This document shows positions 6,354 through 6,867 of a DNA stretch of 6,867 nt, piece by piece. This DNA is from Clostridia bacterium (GTDB taxonomy: Bacteria > Bacillota > Clostridia > TANB77 > CAG-508). The position numbers and the translations under genes are program-made. The DNA lies in the NCBI GenBank assembly GCA_900752095.1, contig CAADUD010000141.1:1-6867 (forward strand). Reading direction: 5' to 3'. Within the stretch, counting starts at the first letter, position 1; each line of letters starts with the position of its first letter. The notes beneath the pieces are model-generated. The model did no database searches, had not been told where the DNA came from, and saw nothing but the letters and a program-made list of their open reading frames with translations.

Positions 6354-6382
6354 ATCATACAATAATCTTGGTAAAATAGCAA
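6354..6382 (-). promoter_or_regulatory. Promoter of the five-gene operon
   Basis: On the minus strand TTGCTA (6377-6382) and TATGAT (6354-6359) are spaced by exactly 17 bases. A- and T-tracts lie just upstream of the -35 and could act as an UP element. Initiation near 6347 gives a leader of about 48 bases with the GGAAGGGG site. This placement supports the start at 6299 and puts the 6454-6586 element upstream of the transcript, not in its leader. Confidence 0.6.
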
Positions 6383-6453
6383 GAAAAAGAGAAATTTTTT
6401 TTAACTTTTTTAGAAGTCATACTAAAATTAAAATAATTTTATTTTATCAAAAT

Positions 6454-6586
6454 ATTAGAATTGTCTTTTTCAATTTTTAAAGTTTTTACCTTTTGAACAT
6501 CTGTAACTTAAGTATAAATACCTAGTACAGCTTTCACGATGGGTACCCCCACTCAAAACATAAAAATTTCAAAAGACAATTCTAAT
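6454..6586 (-). ncRNA. Candidate structured RNA or palindromic element (nested inverted repeat)
   Basis: The outer arms 6454-6469 and 6571-6586 are perfectly complementary over 16 base pairs. On the minus strand they continue through tandem G-A/A-G mismatches (6470-6471 against 6569-6570) into eight more pairs (6472-6479 with 6561-6568). Inside, TTTTGA (6558-6553) pairs with TCAAAA (6496-6491), CAT (6541-6539) with ATG (6500-6498), and a terminal hairpin at 6501-6530 has five plus six pairs. A G-rich unpaired stretch, GGGGGTACCC (6550-6541), lies between two helices. Nested pairing over 133 bases with a compact G/C-richer core is unlike the surrounding AT-rich DNA. I do not recognise a known riboswitch. 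It could be the 3' region of the glucosaminidase transcript, a separate small RNA, or a MITE-like repeat; no target duplication was seen. Confidence 0.45.
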
Positions 6587-6635
6587 GTTTGCATGATATA
6601 TTATTCTATTTTAGTGCAGTTTTCGAGTAAGCAAA

Positions 6636-6867
6636 TTATAATCGATGATATAAATATTTCATCCAATAATAAACCCCTTTTGCCCAATTTTTATCAGTGG
6701 CATATTTAGTATTTACTCCTGTTAAGGTAGCACCATGGTAATAACATCCATCTGCTTTAATACCATCATAGATTTCGGTTCCTTCTGGATTTAAATAATA
6801 TTTAGCAAAAACTCTGGCCAGTAAATCTATTCCTTCTGAATAATTGGAAAATTTATAAGCACTATCA
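6636..6867 (-). CDS. Peptidoglycan glucosaminidase, C-terminal fragment (start outside window)
   Basis: The last 76 codons and the stop of a cell-wall glucosaminidase are visible; the 5' part lies beyond base 6867, so this is cut by the window, not broken. The sequence matches the end of LytG/GH73-type N-acetylglucosaminidase domains as I know them: FSNYSEGIDLLARVFAKYYL, then YDGIKADGCYYHGATLTGVN, and the closing KYATDKNWAKGVYYWMKYLY. Such enzymes cleave the glycan strands of peptidoglycan and are secreted. The catalytic Glu would be upstream, so activity cannot be judged. It ends 49 bases before the inverted repeat at 6454-6586. The domain runs right to the C-terminus, so any cell-wall-binding repeats would have to be N-terminal. 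Confidence 0.8.
   Translation of the reverse strand, partial: DSAYKFSNYSEGIDLLARVFAKYYLNPEGTEIYDGIKADGCYYHGATLTGVNTKYATDKNWAKGVYYWMKYLYHRL

Larger units (their letters stand above)
6300..6635. other. 336-base intergenic region
   Basis: No open reading frame is supported here. In transcription order it holds about 50 bases of unstructured AT-rich sequence after the glucosaminidase stop, the nested inverted repeat (6586-6454), an A/T-tract region (about 6440-6383) that could act as an UP element, the operon promoter (6382-6354), and the leader with the ribosome site. Confidence 0.7.

Noticed and set aside
6423..6447. AT-rich near-palindrome just before the operon promoter
   Set aside because: It is made only of A and T runs with a one-base loop; such patterns are expected by chance in this composition.
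6541..6548. GGGTACCC palindrome as a regulatory site
   Set aside because: Eight bases is too short to call alone; I treat it as part of the larger nested repeat.

Overview
The window is strongly AT-rich. Every gene I can support lies on the minus strand, so transcription runs from high to low coordinates. Strong Shine-Dalgarno sites, sigma-A-type promoters, a UUG start, and the presence of RbgA/YlqF, IreB (YrzL), RuvX and DUF1292 (YrzB) point to a low-GC member of the Bacillota. A gut-type, possibly uncultured, clostridium is my best guess, but the sequence cannot name the species.

Layout in transcription order. (a) 6867-6636: C-terminal end of a secreted peptidoglycan glucosaminidase whose start lies outside the window. 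(b) 6635-6300: 336 bases without a gene. They hold a large nested inverted repeat (6454-6586) that may be a structured RNA or a small palindromic element, then a good promoter (6382-6354). (c) 6299-1638: a tight five-gene operon encoding a small signal-peptide/two-TM protein of pilin-like shape, an 807-residue TadZ/CpaE-like protein with two AT-hooks and a P-loop lacking its lysine, a membrane-anchored GAF plus degenerate-GGDEF protein, IreB and RuvX. (d) 1422-1096: DUF1292, with its own likely promoter and a long terminator hairpin (1073-1029). (e) 844-1: a second unit with its own promoter (966-937), encoding an unrecognised four-TM protein and then the N-terminal third of RbgA.

IreB-RuvX-DUF1292 is a familiar Bacillota trio, usually placed behind alaS. 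Here it sits behind three proteins that look like a surface-assembly or signalling module, in which both the ATPase and the cyclase active sites look inactive. My reading is that the TadZ-like protein and the GAF/GGDEF protein act as scaffolds or sensors, with the small two-TM protein as a membrane partner. Placing IreB, a Ser/Thr-kinase substrate in enterococci, in the same transcript would link the module to cell-envelope signalling. That link is inference from gene order. The most interesting items are the AT-hook TadZ-like protein, the three-gene module as a whole, and the structured element at 6454-6586.
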